NCBI RefSeq assembly: GCF_022662335.1
Contig: NZ_JAKNQJ010000004.1
Location: 62,001 to 126,000 of the forward strand
Length of the DNA stretch: 64,000 nt
Origin: Sphingomonas sp. CROZ-RG-20F-R02-07
GTDB lineage: Bacteria; Pseudomonadota; Alphaproteobacteria; Sphingomonadales; Sphingomonadaceae
Direction: 5' to 3'
The translations under genes and the position numbers were made by a program. Under the pieces are notes generated by a model, which saw only the letters and a program-made list of their open reading frames with translations, did not search any database and was not told the origin of the DNA. Shown in pieces: positions 53,219 through 62,364 of this stretch; positions within the stretch are counted from its first letter, which is position 1, and each line of letters begins with the position of its first letter.

Positions 53219-53557
53219 TTACGCCTGGGCGGCCGGGGCGTCGTGCCCGGCTGCGGTTTGACCGCCGACGCTCACGATCTTCAGGATCGTGTGCTGCTGG
53301 CGATGGCCGTTCTTGCGGCGGTAGTTGTGACGGCGGCGCTTCTTGAAGACGATGACCTTGTCCGCCTTCGCCTGCGCGATGATCTCGGCGGCGACCGTGA
53401 AACCCTCGACCGAACGCAGCTCCGAGCCTTCGCCCGCGAGCAGCACATCACCGAGCGTCACCGACGCGCCGGCTTCGCCGTCGATCTTCTCGACGACGAT
53501 CTTGTCTCCGGCGGCGACGCGGTACTGCTTGCCGCCCGTGCGCACGATTGCGAACAT
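53219..53557 (-). CDS. rplU: 50S ribosomal protein L21
   Basis: A 112-residue protein; [20 protein letters not shown] at the N-terminus and [19 protein letters not shown] later are the L21 signatures. A short Ala-rich extension ([15 protein letters not shown]) forms the C-terminus. It is first in the rplU-rpmA operon and has a good promoter upstream. Confidence 0.98.
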   Translation of the reverse strand: MFAIVRTGGKQYRVAAGDKIVVEKIDGEAGASVTLGDVLLAGEGSELRSVEGFTVAAEIIAQAKADKVIVFKKRRRHNYRRKNGHRQQHTILKIVSVGGQTAAGHDAPAAQA

Positions 53558-53620
53558 GGCTCTCTTCTTTCCAAAAACACCTGTGCCCCGCGCAGGCGAG
53601 ACCCGGCGGGAAGAAAGCGC

Positions 53621-53649
53621 GAGCTAGGCGAGGGGGGGCGGAGTGTCAA
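53621..53649 (-). promoter_or_regulatory. Sigma-70 promoter of rplU-rpmA
   Basis: On the minus strand a perfect TTGACA (53644-53649) is followed after 17 bases by TAGCTC (53621-53626). The -10 is weak, but position (about 65 bases before rplU) and -35 are good. Confidence 0.6.
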
Positions 53650-53674
53650 CCCAAACTAGCAGGCGATTGGCGCC

Positions 53675-54055
53675 TCAGTGGCGATGCTGCTGGCGCAGGC
53701 GGTAGCGGCCATCGGCATAGCCGACGAACAATCCCGATATCGCGGGATGGTCCACCGGCTCGTCGCTTTCGTCCGCCACCAGATTCTGCTGGCTGACATA
53801 GGCGACGTAGCTCGATTCCATGTTCTCGGCGAGCAGGTGATAGAAGGGCTGGTCCTTGCGGGGCCGCACGCCTTCGGGAATCGCGTCATACCATTCCTCG
53901 CTGTTGGCGAAGACCGGGTCGACGTCGAAGATCACGCCGCGAAAATCGAACATCCGGTGACGCACCACGTCGCCGATCGAGAACCGGGCATGCGCGATCG
54001 GGGGCGCCTTCACCTCGGTGGCGGCGGCGTGTTCGGTGATGTCGTGACGGGGCAT
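53675..54055 (-). CDS. hspQ: Heat shock protein HspQ
   Basis: A 126-residue HspQ/YccV-like protein with ARFSIGDVVRHRMFDFRGVI, VFANSEEWYDAIPEG and PFYHLLAENMESSYVAYVSQ, the family core. In enterobacteria HspQ is a heat-shock protein that acts as a Lon protease specificity enhancer and DnaA modulator. A CTTG followed 17 bases later by ATTAGAT lies upstream, but is too near the start codon to be a convincing RpoH promoter. Confidence 0.92.
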   Translation of the reverse strand: MPRHDITEHAAATEVKAPPIAHARFSIGDVVRHRMFDFRGVIFDVDPVFANSEEWYDAIPEGVRPRKDQPFYHLLAENMESSYVAYVSQQNLVADESDEPVDHPAISGLFVGYADGRYRLRQQHRH

Positions 54056-54177
54056 GCCTGCAATCTAATCATTGTTTCGCAGCGCACAAGCAGCCCCTTG
54101 TATCCCCCAAATGATTGCGTTAGGGCGCGCCCCTCGACCGGCCGACCCCGCATCCAGCAGGGCCGTAAGATCCTCGC

Positions 54178-54267
<90 letters not shown>

Positions 54268-54517
54268 TTTACCCGCCCGTTGGCATTGGTTCTGGATGAT
54301 CTAGGCGGATGTTTCCTGCCAAATGCTGACACGCAGGTGGACAGATGTGCTCACCCCAATCCGAGCATATGGTAGGTGGCGTCGTGGTCATTCCTGAACG
54401 TTAGAGTTGATAGAGGTAAGTTGGTGGCTTTATCGCTCGACAGCGATGGCAGCCGCGGCTCTGCAACCCGGGGCCAGTTTCTGCTCGGTCCGCAACCCGG
54501 TTGGCAAAGCCCTCGTG
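54268..54517. other. Unexplained 250-base stretch between tRNA-Ser and the glycosidase operon
   Basis: No convincing gene is seen. It has lower GC than its neighbours and small out-of-frame open frames without ribosome sites. CAACCCGG occurs twice (about 54470 and 54499). It may hold the end of the glycosidase operon and leftovers of a past insertion next to the tRNA gene, but no inverted ends, integrase or duplicated tRNA 3' end are visible. Confidence 0.4.
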
Positions 54518-56926
54518 TCAGCCGCCGATCGTCACGGTCGTGGGGTGCGGCATGTCCGGTATCGTGAAGAGCAGCGTATGCGCGTTGGCATCGACCCGCG
54601 CCGGCACTGGCCGGCCCGCCACGGCGACGTGCGGCAAAGCAGACGTCCACGCGTGTAACGTCACGTCGATCGCATGCCACCAGGGGTGGAAACGACCCTC
54701 CCGTGCCGCGAAGACCAGGTGGGTGGCGTCGCACGTCACGCGCTGCCGCAGATAGTCCCCGTGCCGATAGGCGAAGCTCACGCCGTCGTCGAGGTACAGC
54801 GAGCCGCGGCAGTCTGCGCCGGGATAGACGCCAAGCGCCAAATTGCCCTTCGGCACCTCGCCCGTCGCCTGCACCAGCGGCTGGCGGGGAACGATCGCGC
54901 CTGGCCGCACGAACACGGCGAGGCGGTCGAGCGTCGGCTTCTCGTTCGTGGCCGCGGCCGAGATGCGCTGGCCGGTCCAGTAATCATACCAGCCGGAACC
55001 GGGCAGAGGGTTGGTATAGGCCGCCGGCGATTCGGGCGTCGGCGGCGGCGCCACGAGCAGATCGTCGCCCAGCATGAACTGCTGTTCGGTGCCGCCGAGA
55101 TGGTCGCCCTTGGCCACCACCCCGGGATAGTCGAGAAACACCGGCCGCATCAGCGGCAGGCCGGTACGGCTGTTCTCGTCCGCCAGCGCATAGAGATACG
55201 GCAGCAACCGGTAGCGTTCCTCGATGTAGCGGCGGCGGATCGCTTCCTGCTCCGGGCCATGGACCCACACCTCCTGCGCCGGCTTGTCCTTCTGGTAGTG
55301 ATCGCGGAAGATCGGATTGAAGGCGCCCACCTCGATCCAGCGCGTCAGGAGTTCGGGCGATGGCGCATCGCCGGCGAAGCCGCCGATGTCGTCGCCCGCA
55401 TAGGCGAAGCCGGACAGCCCCAGGCTGATGAGCTGCGTCGTCGACAGATTGAGATGCGCCCAACTCGATAGGTTGTCGCCGGTCCAGGTCGCGGCATAGC
55501 GCTGGCCGCCGGCATAGGAGGCGCGCGTCATCACGAACGGCCGGCGGTCGGGCGCGAGCGCGAGCACCCCCTCATAGGTCGCGCGCGTGTTGAGCAGACC
55601 ATAGACGTTGTGCATCTCGGCATGCGTGGCCGTGCGGGGTGCGAAGCCGGGTTCCTCGATCCGGTGGCGGACATCGAGCGGCATGGTCTTGGTGGGCGTA
55701 TCGAACACCGAGGGCTCGTTCATATCGTTCCAGAAGCCCGAGACCCCCATGCCGACGAGGGCGCGGAACTGGTTGCCCCACCACGCCCGCGCCTTGGGGC
55801 GGCTGAAATCCGGAAACACCGAAGGGCCTGGCCAGACCGGACCGACATAGGGCCGTCCGTCGGGCCGCTTGACGAAGATGTCCGCCGCGTTTCCGCTGTC
55901 ATAGGCGGCATAGCCTTGGCCGGGCGCATCCGCGATGTGGAGGTCGGTGATGGCAACGAGGTGAAGGTCCTGCGTCGCGAGCGACCGCACCAGGCCGGGC
56001 AGATCCGGGAACGCCTTCGTGTCGACGGTGAATGGACGATCACGATCCTGATAGTCGATGTCGAGCCATAGCGCGTCGGCGGGGATGTGGTCGCGGCGCA
56101 GGCGGTCGGCGATGCCCTGCACCTCGCCCTGCGTCATGTAGCTCCAGTGCGATTGCTGGAAACCCAGCGCCCAGAGCGGGGTGAGCGGCGGCCTTCCCGT
56201 CAGATAGGTGTAATCCTGCACGATCGCCTTCGGCCCTGCTCCGGCCATGACATAATAGTCGAGCGGCCCGCCTTCGGCACCGAACGACCAGGTGTCGCGC
56301 TCCGCTTTGCCGAAATCGAAGTTGCTGCGCCACGTGTCGTCGAGGAACAGGCCGAAGCTGGTGCCGCCGTCCTGCAGCCCGATCACGAACGGCACCGACT
56401 TGTAGAGCGGGTCCGTCGCCGGGCCGAAGCCGAACGAGTCGCTGTTCCACAAGGTGAAGGCGCCGCCCCGCCGGTCGAGCGGACCGGTCTTGTCCCCCAG
56501 GCCGAAGAAATGCGCGTCGTTCGGCATCGCCTTGCGGACGTGGAAACCGCCTGCGGTGTCGAAGGCCAGCGCGTCGCCCGGCGCGTCGTCGAGCAGCACG
56601 TGACCGGCACGGTCCGCGATCGTCATCCGCAGATGTATCCGGTCGAGCGTGACGGTGATCGCGGCGGTGGTCAGCCGCGTCTCGTCGCCCGATTCCACGA
56701 CCGTGAACGGCACGCGGTGCGCCCGCACATCGGCCGGCACCGCCCATGACGCATCCTCCGGCAGCGCGGGATGGCCGGCGCGTACGCGCACGATGTCGTC
56801 CCGCGGCGCCGTTATCTCCAGCACCACGCCGCCCTGCGCGACCGTGTAGCGATCGGTCGTCCGCGCGGAGGCGCTGGCTGCCGTCAGCGCCATGGCCGCG
56901 AGCAGCACGATATGCCGGCCCCTCAT
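54518..56926 (-). CDS. Glycoside hydrolase family 31 (alpha-glucosidase-like), exported
   Basis: An 802-residue enzyme with a signal peptide (residues 1-22, ending ASASA). The N-terminal beta-sandwich leads to the TIM barrel with ALWLDIDYQDRDRPFTVD, the nucleophile in GFWNDMNEPSVF and the acid/base aspartate in WTGDNLSSWAHL, so the catalytic centre is intact. GH31 members mostly remove alpha-glucose or alpha-xylose from non-reducing ends. It is the last gene of the operon; its start overlaps the GH3 stop by 4 bases. Substrate is inferred only from the operon. Confidence 0.93.
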   Translation of the reverse strand: MRGRHIVLLAAMALTAASASARTTDRYTVAQGGVVLEITAPRDDIVRVRAGHPALPEDASWAVPADVRAHRVPFTVVESGDETRLTTAAITVTLDRIHLRMTIADRAGHVLLDDAPGDALAFDTAGGFHVRKAMPNDAHFFGLGDKTGPLDRRGGAFTLWNSDSFGFGPATDPLYKSVPFVIGLQDGGTSFGLFLDDTWRSNFDFGKAERDTWSFGAEGGPLDYYVMAGAGPKAIVQDYTYLTGRPPLTPLWALGFQQSHWSYMTQGEVQGIADRLRRDHIPADALWLDIDYQDRDRPFTVDTKAFPDLPGLVRSLATQDLHLVAITDLHIADAPGQGYAAYDSGNAADIFVKRPDGRPYVGPVWPGPSVFPDFSRPKARAWWGNQFRALVGMGVSGFWNDMNEPSVFDTPTKTMPLDVRHRIEEPGFAPRTATHAEMHNVYGLLNTRATYEGVLALAPDRRPFVMTRASYAGGQRYAATWTGDNLSSWAHLNLSTTQLISLGLSGFAYAGDDIGGFAGDAPSPELLTRWIEVGAFNPIFRDHYQKDKPAQEVWVHGPEQEAIRRRYIEERYRLLPYLYALADENSRTGLPLMRPVFLDYPGVVAKGDHLGGTEQQFMLGDDLLVAPPPTPESPAAYTNPLPGSGWYDYWTGQRISAAATNEKPTLDRLAVFVRPGAIVPRQPLVQATGEVPKGNLALGVYPGADCRGSLYLDDGVSFAYRHGDYLRQRVTCDATHLVFAAREGRFHPWWHAIDVTLHAWTSALPHVAVAGRPVPARVDANAHTLLFTIPDMPHPTTVTIGG

Positions 56927-59172
56927 GCCAGAACGAAGCTTGCCGGCGTGCCGCCCGTCGCCGACGGCGCGATCACGACGTCGAAGGCGCCGGGATCGGG
57001 GTAGCTCGTCAGATCGGCATGGACATAGCCCAGATCGGCCGCGGTCAGCGTGAAGGCGACGGTCGCGCTCTGGCCGGGCGCGAGATCGAGATGCCGGATG
57101 CCCTTCAGCACGCGGATGGGCTGGGTGATGCCCGCCACCCGGTCATGAATGTAAAGCTGCGCCACCTCGTGGGCCGGCCGATGGCCGGTGTTGGTGACGG
57201 TGGCGGTAACCGTCAGCGCGCCACCGGCCGCCATCCGCGCCGGCGCGACGGTCGAACCATAGGCGATCGTCGAATAGGTCAGGCCATGACCGAACGGATA
57301 AAGCGGCGCGTTCGTCACTTCACGGTATCGCGCCTTATAGGCTTTATCGTCGGTCAGCTGCGGCCGCCCGGTCGGCCGGTGGTCGTAGAAGAACGGCTCC
57401 TGCCCCGAGGCCTGGGGAAAGCTGACCGGCAGGCGTCCCTGGGGTGCGGCGTCGCCGAACACGAGGTCGGCAAGCGCATGGCCGGTTTCCGACCCCAGGA
57501 ACCATGTCGCCATGATCGCCGGTGCGGCGCGCACCGCGCCGGTCAGCGCGAGCGCGCGGCCGTGGCGCAGCAGCACCACCATCGGCTTGCCGAGCGCGGC
57601 GAGCGCCTCGGCCAGCGCGAGCTGGGGCGCGGGCACGCCGATATCGACGCGGGCCTGCGCTTCGCCCGACATGCCCATGCTCTCGCCCACCACCAGCACG
57701 ATCACGTCGCTCGCCCGCGCGGCCGCCATCGCCGCCGCGATCCCGCCGGCGAGCGGTGCCTCGTAATCCGATCCGCGCGCGACGTGCAGCCGCGCGCCCG
57801 ATCCCAGCGCGGCGCGGAAGCCTTCCTCGATCGTGACGTGGTTGGCGACGTCGGGAAACACCGCCCATGGGCCCGGCAGGTCGGCCCGATCGGACACGGC
57901 AGGCCCGATCAGGGCGATCGCTCCGGTCTTGGCCAGTGGGAGGAGCCCGCCGTCGTTCTTCAACAGCACGACCGACTTGCGCGCCGCTTCCCGCGCCAGC
58001 GCCACCGTCTCGGGTCGGCGTATGTCCGCCGCCTCGCGCGCCGGGTCGAGCGAGCGATAGGGATCGTCGAACAGCCCGAGCGCTTCCTTCACCGCGAGCA
58101 CGCGGCGCACCGCCCGGTCGATCACGGCCATCGGCACCCGCCCGGCCCGCGCCAGATCGGGCAAATGCTTCCAGTAGAGGCCGCTCTGCATCGAAATGTC
58201 GCAGCCCGCGGTCAGCGCCTTGACGACCGCATCGGGTCCGTCGGCGGCGTAGCCGTGCAGGATCAATTCCTCGTCGCCGGTATAATCGGACACGACAAGG
58301 CCGTGGAAGTCCCATTGGTCGCGCAGAACCTCGGTGAGCAGATAATGGCTGCCGGTAGAGGGCACACCGGCGATGTCGTTGAAGCTCGCCATCGTCGACA
58401 ATGCGCCCGCGTCGAAGGCCGCGCGGAACGGCGGCAGATGGACCTGCCACAGCGTCGTCAGCGGGATGTCGGCGGTGTTGTACTCCATGCCACCCTGCAC
58501 CGCGCCATAAGCGGCAAAGTGTTTCGGGCATGAGAGCATGCTCGTCGGATCGCGCAGGTCCTTGCCCTGAAATCCTTTGACGCGTGCGACGCCGAACTGC
58601 GCGCCGAGCCACGGATCCTCGCCCGACCCCTCGGCCACGCGGCCCCAACGCTCGTCGCGCGCCACGTCGACCATCGGCGCGAAGGTCCAGTGGAGCCCAC
58701 GCGCGGTTGCCTCGATTGCGGCGGCACGCGCCGTGCGCTCGGCGAGCGATGGATCGAAGCTCGCCGCCTCCCCGAGCGGGATTGGAAACTGGGTGCGGAA
58801 ACCATGGATGACGTCGCCAGCGAAGATCAGCGGGATCTTGTGCCGCGTCTGCTCGACCGCGACCTGCTGCAACGCGCGCCCGAGGGCCACACCCGAGCCG
58901 TTGAACAGTCCGGTCAGTTCGCCACGCGCGATCCGCGCCTTCAGCTCGACCAGCCCCTGGCGCTGGAGACCGGGATTGACCGCGGCGCCATCGTTGCGGA
59001 CGGGATCGCTGTAGATCGAAAGCTGCCCGGCCTTCTCCTCCAGGCTCATGGCTGCGATCAGCGCATCGATCCGCGGCGCGATCCGGCCCGGCCGGGCGAG
59101 CAGCGGCCCCGTCGCCACCGTGACGGCCAGCGCGGAAGCGCCCTTCAGGATCGCGCGGCGTGAAAGGGTCAT
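56923..59172 (-). CDS. Glycoside hydrolase family 3 beta-glucosidase, Tat-exported
   Basis: A 749-residue enzyme with a twin-arginine leader (MTLSRRAILKGASALAV). Its GH3 N-terminal barrel includes EGSGEDPWLGAQFGVARVKG and CPKHFAAYGAVQGG, and the nucleophile aspartate is in GLVVSDYTGDEEL. The C-terminal alpha/beta sandwich and fibronectin type III-like domain (about 650-749) follow, a standard beta-glucosidase (BglX) layout. The ATG at 59172 overlaps the upstream GH144-like gene's stop. Longer frames to 59673 are shadows. Likely cuts beta-linked glucose oligosaccharides in the periplasm. Confidence 0.93.
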   Translation of the reverse strand: MTLSRRAILKGASALAVTVATGPLLARPGRIAPRIDALIAAMSLEEKAGQLSIYSDPVRNDGAAVNPGLQRQGLVELKARIARGELTGLFNGSGVALGRALQQVAVEQTRHKIPLIFAGDVIHGFRTQFPIPLGEAASFDPSLAERTARAAAIEATARGLHWTFAPMVDVARDERWGRVAEGSGEDPWLGAQFGVARVKGFQGKDLRDPTSMLSCPKHFAAYGAVQGGMEYNTADIPLTTLWQVHLPPFRAAFDAGALSTMASFNDIAGVPSTGSHYLLTEVLRDQWDFHGLVVSDYTGDEELILHGYAADGPDAVVKALTAGCDISMQSGLYWKHLPDLARAGRVPMAVIDRAVRRVLAVKEALGLFDDPYRSLDPAREAADIRRPETVALAREAARKSVVLLKNDGGLLPLAKTGAIALIGPAVSDRADLPGPWAVFPDVANHVTIEEGFRAALGSGARLHVARGSDYEAPLAGGIAAAMAAARASDVIVLVVGESMGMSGEAQARVDIGVPAPQLALAEALAALGKPMVVLLRHGRALALTGAVRAAPAIMATWFLGSETGHALADLVFGDAAPQGRLPVSFPQASGQEPFFYDHRPTGRPQLTDDKAYKARYREVTNAPLYPFGHGLTYSTIAYGSTVAPARMAAGGALTVTATVTNTGHRPAHEVAQLYIHDRVAGITQPIRVLKGIRHLDLAPGQSATVAFTLTAADLGYVHADLTSYPDPGAFDVVIAPSATGGTPASFVLA

Positions 59173-60653
59173 GCAGATGCTCCTCGAGAATGGCCGAGCC
59201 ACGCGCCAGCCGCTGCGACGGGGCGAAAGCCGGCGGCGTGAAAGCCGCGACGGATGATGGGGCCGCTGGCAGCGCTTCGACAGAACCAGTCCCAGACGAG
59301 TCCGGACCGATGATTTTCCAGCCCGATCAGGATCGGTCCCTGATCGATGCCCAGATACTCGCCGCATACCCAGCCCGCGCGCGGATCGTGGGCGCCGGTC
59401 TTGGTCGGCATGTCGGCGGGGAAGCTGGGATTGAACGCGTCGACAAAGCCATAGTCGCGGTAGATCGCAGCGCCGTACCGCGCCCGCAGCGCACGGATCA
59501 GCGGCACGCCCAGGTCGGGCCTGAACATCACCGAACCGATCGCAGCCGTGGGCGCGATCGTACCGTCGTCGAACGACTCGCCGTCGCCGTCCTGGATGCC
59601 ACGCGCGCCATATTCGCGGAACAGCACGCGCCGGCCGCGCACCGCACCGGACGCGTCTGCCGGCCCCTGGCACGCTGTCAGGCCCCAGCAGTCCGCGCCA
59701 TAGCCGACGAAACCGCCGGGGTTAGCGATCGCATAGGCTCGCTGCGCCGCCGTCGCGCGCTGCGAGTTGATGAAATAGTCGATGCCCTTGCCGCGCATGA
59801 AGCCATCGGCGACCCCGCGGAAGTCGTACCAGCCATGGGAATATTGGTGGCCGAACATCGGCGAGAAGCCGAGCCGCGGTTCACCGAAGTCGCTGCGCCA
59901 GCTTGTCCCGACCGTCGCGCTCCAACTCGCCCATGTCTGGGGCGGAAGCGGGTGCGTCGGCGAGGCGAGACCGAGCAGATAGATCAGCATGCCCTCGTTG
60001 TAGCGATCCCAGTTGCGGTCGATCAGGCCGCGCGCATCATGGTCGCGCAGGCCCGGCTCCGGATGCCAGCCCATGCTGACGAGCCCGTTGTCGCGCGCCA
60101 TGAAGGTCCAGTCGACGCCTTCGTACAGGCGGAGCGCTGTCGCGCGCACTTGCGCCTCGATCGGATCGTCACGGTCGAAATAGCCCGCCGCCGTCAGCGC
60201 GCCGCCCAGGAAGAGCGCGGTGTCGACGCTCGACAATTCGCACCGCCCGAACCGCGTGGCGCCGGCCATGTCGAGAAAATGGTAGAAGAAGCCCTTGTGA
60301 CCGATGCTGCCGGTCGGCTCGGGCCCCTGTCGACCCCGCGCGAAGGTGGCCAGCGTCGTCAGCGCACGGCGTGCCGCCGCGGCGCGCGCGACATAGCCAC
60401 TCGCCGCGCCGATGCAGTAGGCGGTGAGCGCGAAGCCGGTCGCCGCGATCGAGGCGAAATTCGGTGACGGCCAGTTGTCGGGTGCCAAGCCGGTCACCGG
60501 GTGCGCGGTGTCCCAGAAATAGCGAAAGGTGCGCCGGTGAAGATCGGCGAGCACCGGGTCCAGCGATCCCGCCCTTTCCGCCCTGACGGAAACGCCGCCG
60601 CCGAGTGCAAGGCCGAGGCCGACACCCCCGCGAAGCAGACCACGCCGATCCAT
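59169..60653 (-). CDS. PF10091 'glycoamylase' domain protein, GH144-like (possible beta-1,2-glucanase), Tat-exported
   Basis: A 494-residue protein with an N-terminal MDRRGLLRGGVGLGLALGGG, a twin-arginine leader. The mature part is an (alpha/alpha)6-barrel-like protein with LHRRTFRYFWDTAHPVTGL, GFFYHFLDMAGATRFG, EPRLGFSPMFGHQYSHGWYD, and NPSFPADMPTKTG. It belongs to the family long called putative glucoamylase (PF10091), which includes GH144 endo-beta-1,2-glucanases. Activity is not shown by sequence alone. GAGGAG lies 8 bases before ATG 60653, favouring it over ATG 60659. It overlaps the GH3 gene by 4 bases. Confidence 0.82.
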   Translation of the reverse strand: MDRRGLLRGGVGLGLALGGGVSVRAERAGSLDPVLADLHRRTFRYFWDTAHPVTGLAPDNWPSPNFASIAATGFALTAYCIGAASGYVARAAAARRALTTLATFARGRQGPEPTGSIGHKGFFYHFLDMAGATRFGRCELSSVDTALFLGGALTAAGYFDRDDPIEAQVRATALRLYEGVDWTFMARDNGLVSMGWHPEPGLRDHDARGLIDRNWDRYNEGMLIYLLGLASPTHPLPPQTWASWSATVGTSWRSDFGEPRLGFSPMFGHQYSHGWYDFRGVADGFMRGKGIDYFINSQRATAAQRAYAIANPGGFVGYGADCWGLTACQGPADASGAVRGRRVLFREYGARGIQDGDGESFDDGTIAPTAAIGSVMFRPDLGVPLIRALRARYGAAIYRDYGFVDAFNPSFPADMPTKTGAHDPRAGWVCGEYLGIDQGPILIGLENHRSGLVWDWFCRSAASGPIIRRGFHAAGFRPVAAAGAWLGHSRGASA

Positions 60654-60670
60654 ATGCATCGCTTCGCTCC

Positions 60671-62221
60671 TCAAGACCGGCGCCCGCCCGCCGCGCCGTG
60701 ACCGGGCGCAGCGCAACATCGCGCGATGAACTGCTCGTGCGACGGCATCAGCGACACGTTCGAGGCGATCACCTTTCCGACATGATCGATCAGCGCGTGC
60801 AGATCGGCGTCGGCGACCCAGTCGACCGCCGGGTGATGGGTGCGCGGGTTCAAGCCCTGGCCGAGCATCACCTGTACCCAACTCGCCAGCCCGAACATCT
60901 CGGAGCCATCGCGGAAGAATTGGCCATCGGCACCGAACAGGTCGATGTTGCGCTGCAGCGCCTCCGGCACGGTCATCATCCGCATATGGTTCCAGAACGG
61001 CGAATCATCCCGCTGCGTGACGTGGTAGTGCAGGATCAGGAAATCGCGGATGCGCTCGTATTCGAACGTCGATTGCTCGTTGTAGACGTCCTGCAATGCG
61101 ACGTCGCAGTCGGCGTGCGGGAACAGATGCATCAGGCGGTTGATACCCGCCTGGACGAGATAGATCGCGGTCGATTCCAACGGCTCGAGAAAGCCGCCGG
61201 CAAGACCGATGGCGATGACGTTGCGATCCCACAACTTGCGGCGCTTCCCGGTCGTGAAGCGGATCGGCTTCGGATCGGCCAAGGGCTTGCCGTCGAGATT
61301 CGCCAGCAGAATATCCGCTGCGCGGTCGTCGGTGGTGAAGGCGCTGCTGTAGACATGGCCGTTGCCGGTCCGATGCTGCAGCGGGATGCGCCACTGCCAT
61401 CCCGCCTCGCGCGCGGTCGAGCGGGTATAGGGGGTCGGCGGCCCCATCTTTTCACACGGCACCGCCAGCGCACGGTCGCACGGCAGCCAGTGCGTCCAGT
61501 CGTCGAACCCGACCTCCAGCGCATCGCCGATCAGCAATGCGCGAAAGCCGGTGCAATCGAGAAACAGGTCTGCGCGGATGCGCTCGCCGCTTTCCAGTTG
61601 TACGCTGTCGACGAAACCGCGGTCTCCACCCCGATGCACGGTGACGACCTTGCCCTCGACGCGTCGCACACCCTGCGCCTCGGCCCGGCGGCGGAGGAAA
61701 CGGGCATAGAGCACCGCATCGAAATGATAGGCATAGGCGATGTCGGCGAGTGGCGAGCCCTTGGGGGCGTCACTCGGCGCTGCCATGAACTTGCCGAGTG
61801 GCGCGGCGACCGTGTTCAGCGAATAGGCGCCGATATCCTTCGCCTGCCCCCTGGCCCGCGCCTTCAACCAATATTGGTGGAACGGCAGCAGCCCCAGATC
61901 GCGGCCGATGGTGCCGAAGCCGTGGACGTAGCTGTCGCCGATCCGGCCCCAGTCGTCGAACCGGATGCCGAGCTTGAAGCTGCCCTGCGTCTCGCGGACG
62001 AATTCCGCTTCGTCGATCTCGAGCATGCGGTTGAAGGCGGAAAGGTGAGGGACGGTCGCCTCGCCGACGCCGATCAGCCCGATCTCCTCCGATTCCACCA
62101 GCGTCACGTCGATCTTGCGACCGAACATCTTGGAGATGGCAGCCGCGCTCATCCAGCCCGCGGAACCGCCGCCGATGATCGCCACCGACCGGATCGGCGC
62201 CGCGCCTTGCTGTTCCGTCAT
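60671..62221 (-). CDS. Tryptophan 7-halogenase family flavoprotein in a TonB-receptor operon
   Basis: A 516-residue FAD-dependent protein (PF04820). The FAD motif is GGGSAGWMSAAA near residues 18-29, the conserved active-site-type lysine lies in QGSFKLGIRF, and the halogenase signature WxWxIP is present as WQWRIPL. Further family blocks: DCTGFRALL and AGGFLEPLESTAIYLVQAG. Members in TonB-receptor operons of sphingomonads, Caulobacter and Xanthomonas have no known substrate; their role in sugar uptake is a puzzle. It starts 17 bases before the GH144-like gene and 143 bases after the receptor. Confidence 0.92.
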   Translation of the reverse strand: MTEQQGAAPIRSVAIIGGGSAGWMSAAAISKMFGRKIDVTLVESEEIGLIGVGEATVPHLSAFNRMLEIDEAEFVRETQGSFKLGIRFDDWGRIGDSYVHGFGTIGRDLGLLPFHQYWLKARARGQAKDIGAYSLNTVAAPLGKFMAAPSDAPKGSPLADIAYAYHFDAVLYARFLRRRAEAQGVRRVEGKVVTVHRGGDRGFVDSVQLESGERIRADLFLDCTGFRALLIGDALEVGFDDWTHWLPCDRALAVPCEKMGPPTPYTRSTAREAGWQWRIPLQHRTGNGHVYSSAFTTDDRAADILLANLDGKPLADPKPIRFTTGKRRKLWDRNVIAIGLAGGFLEPLESTAIYLVQAGINRLMHLFPHADCDVALQDVYNEQSTFEYERIRDFLILHYHVTQRDDSPFWNHMRMMTVPEALQRNIDLFGADGQFFRDGSEMFGLASWVQVMLGQGLNPRTHHPAVDWVADADLHALIDHVGKVIASNVSLMPSHEQFIARCCAAPGHGAAGGRRS

Positions 62222-62364
62222 CGATCACCGTTCAGGGTTTGAGTGCCGCGATCCAGGCACGCCTCGCATACCGGAACCGGTCAGGAAACGGGTGGCGTCG
62301 GGGCTGCGCGGCACGACGGCCGCGACCCGGGTAGGCGCCCGGACCGCGGCTGCCGCCGAACCGC

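Noticed and set aside
54376..54567. 63-codon frame in the tRNA-Ser/GH31 gap as a gene or transposase remnant
   Set aside because: No ribosome site and no recognisable protein features; kept only as part of the unexplained stretch.
59169..60653. Straight annotation as a starch glucoamylase (GH15)
   Set aside because: The domain is PF10091, whose older name is misleading; no GH15 catalytic motif is visible, and GH144-like activity fits better.
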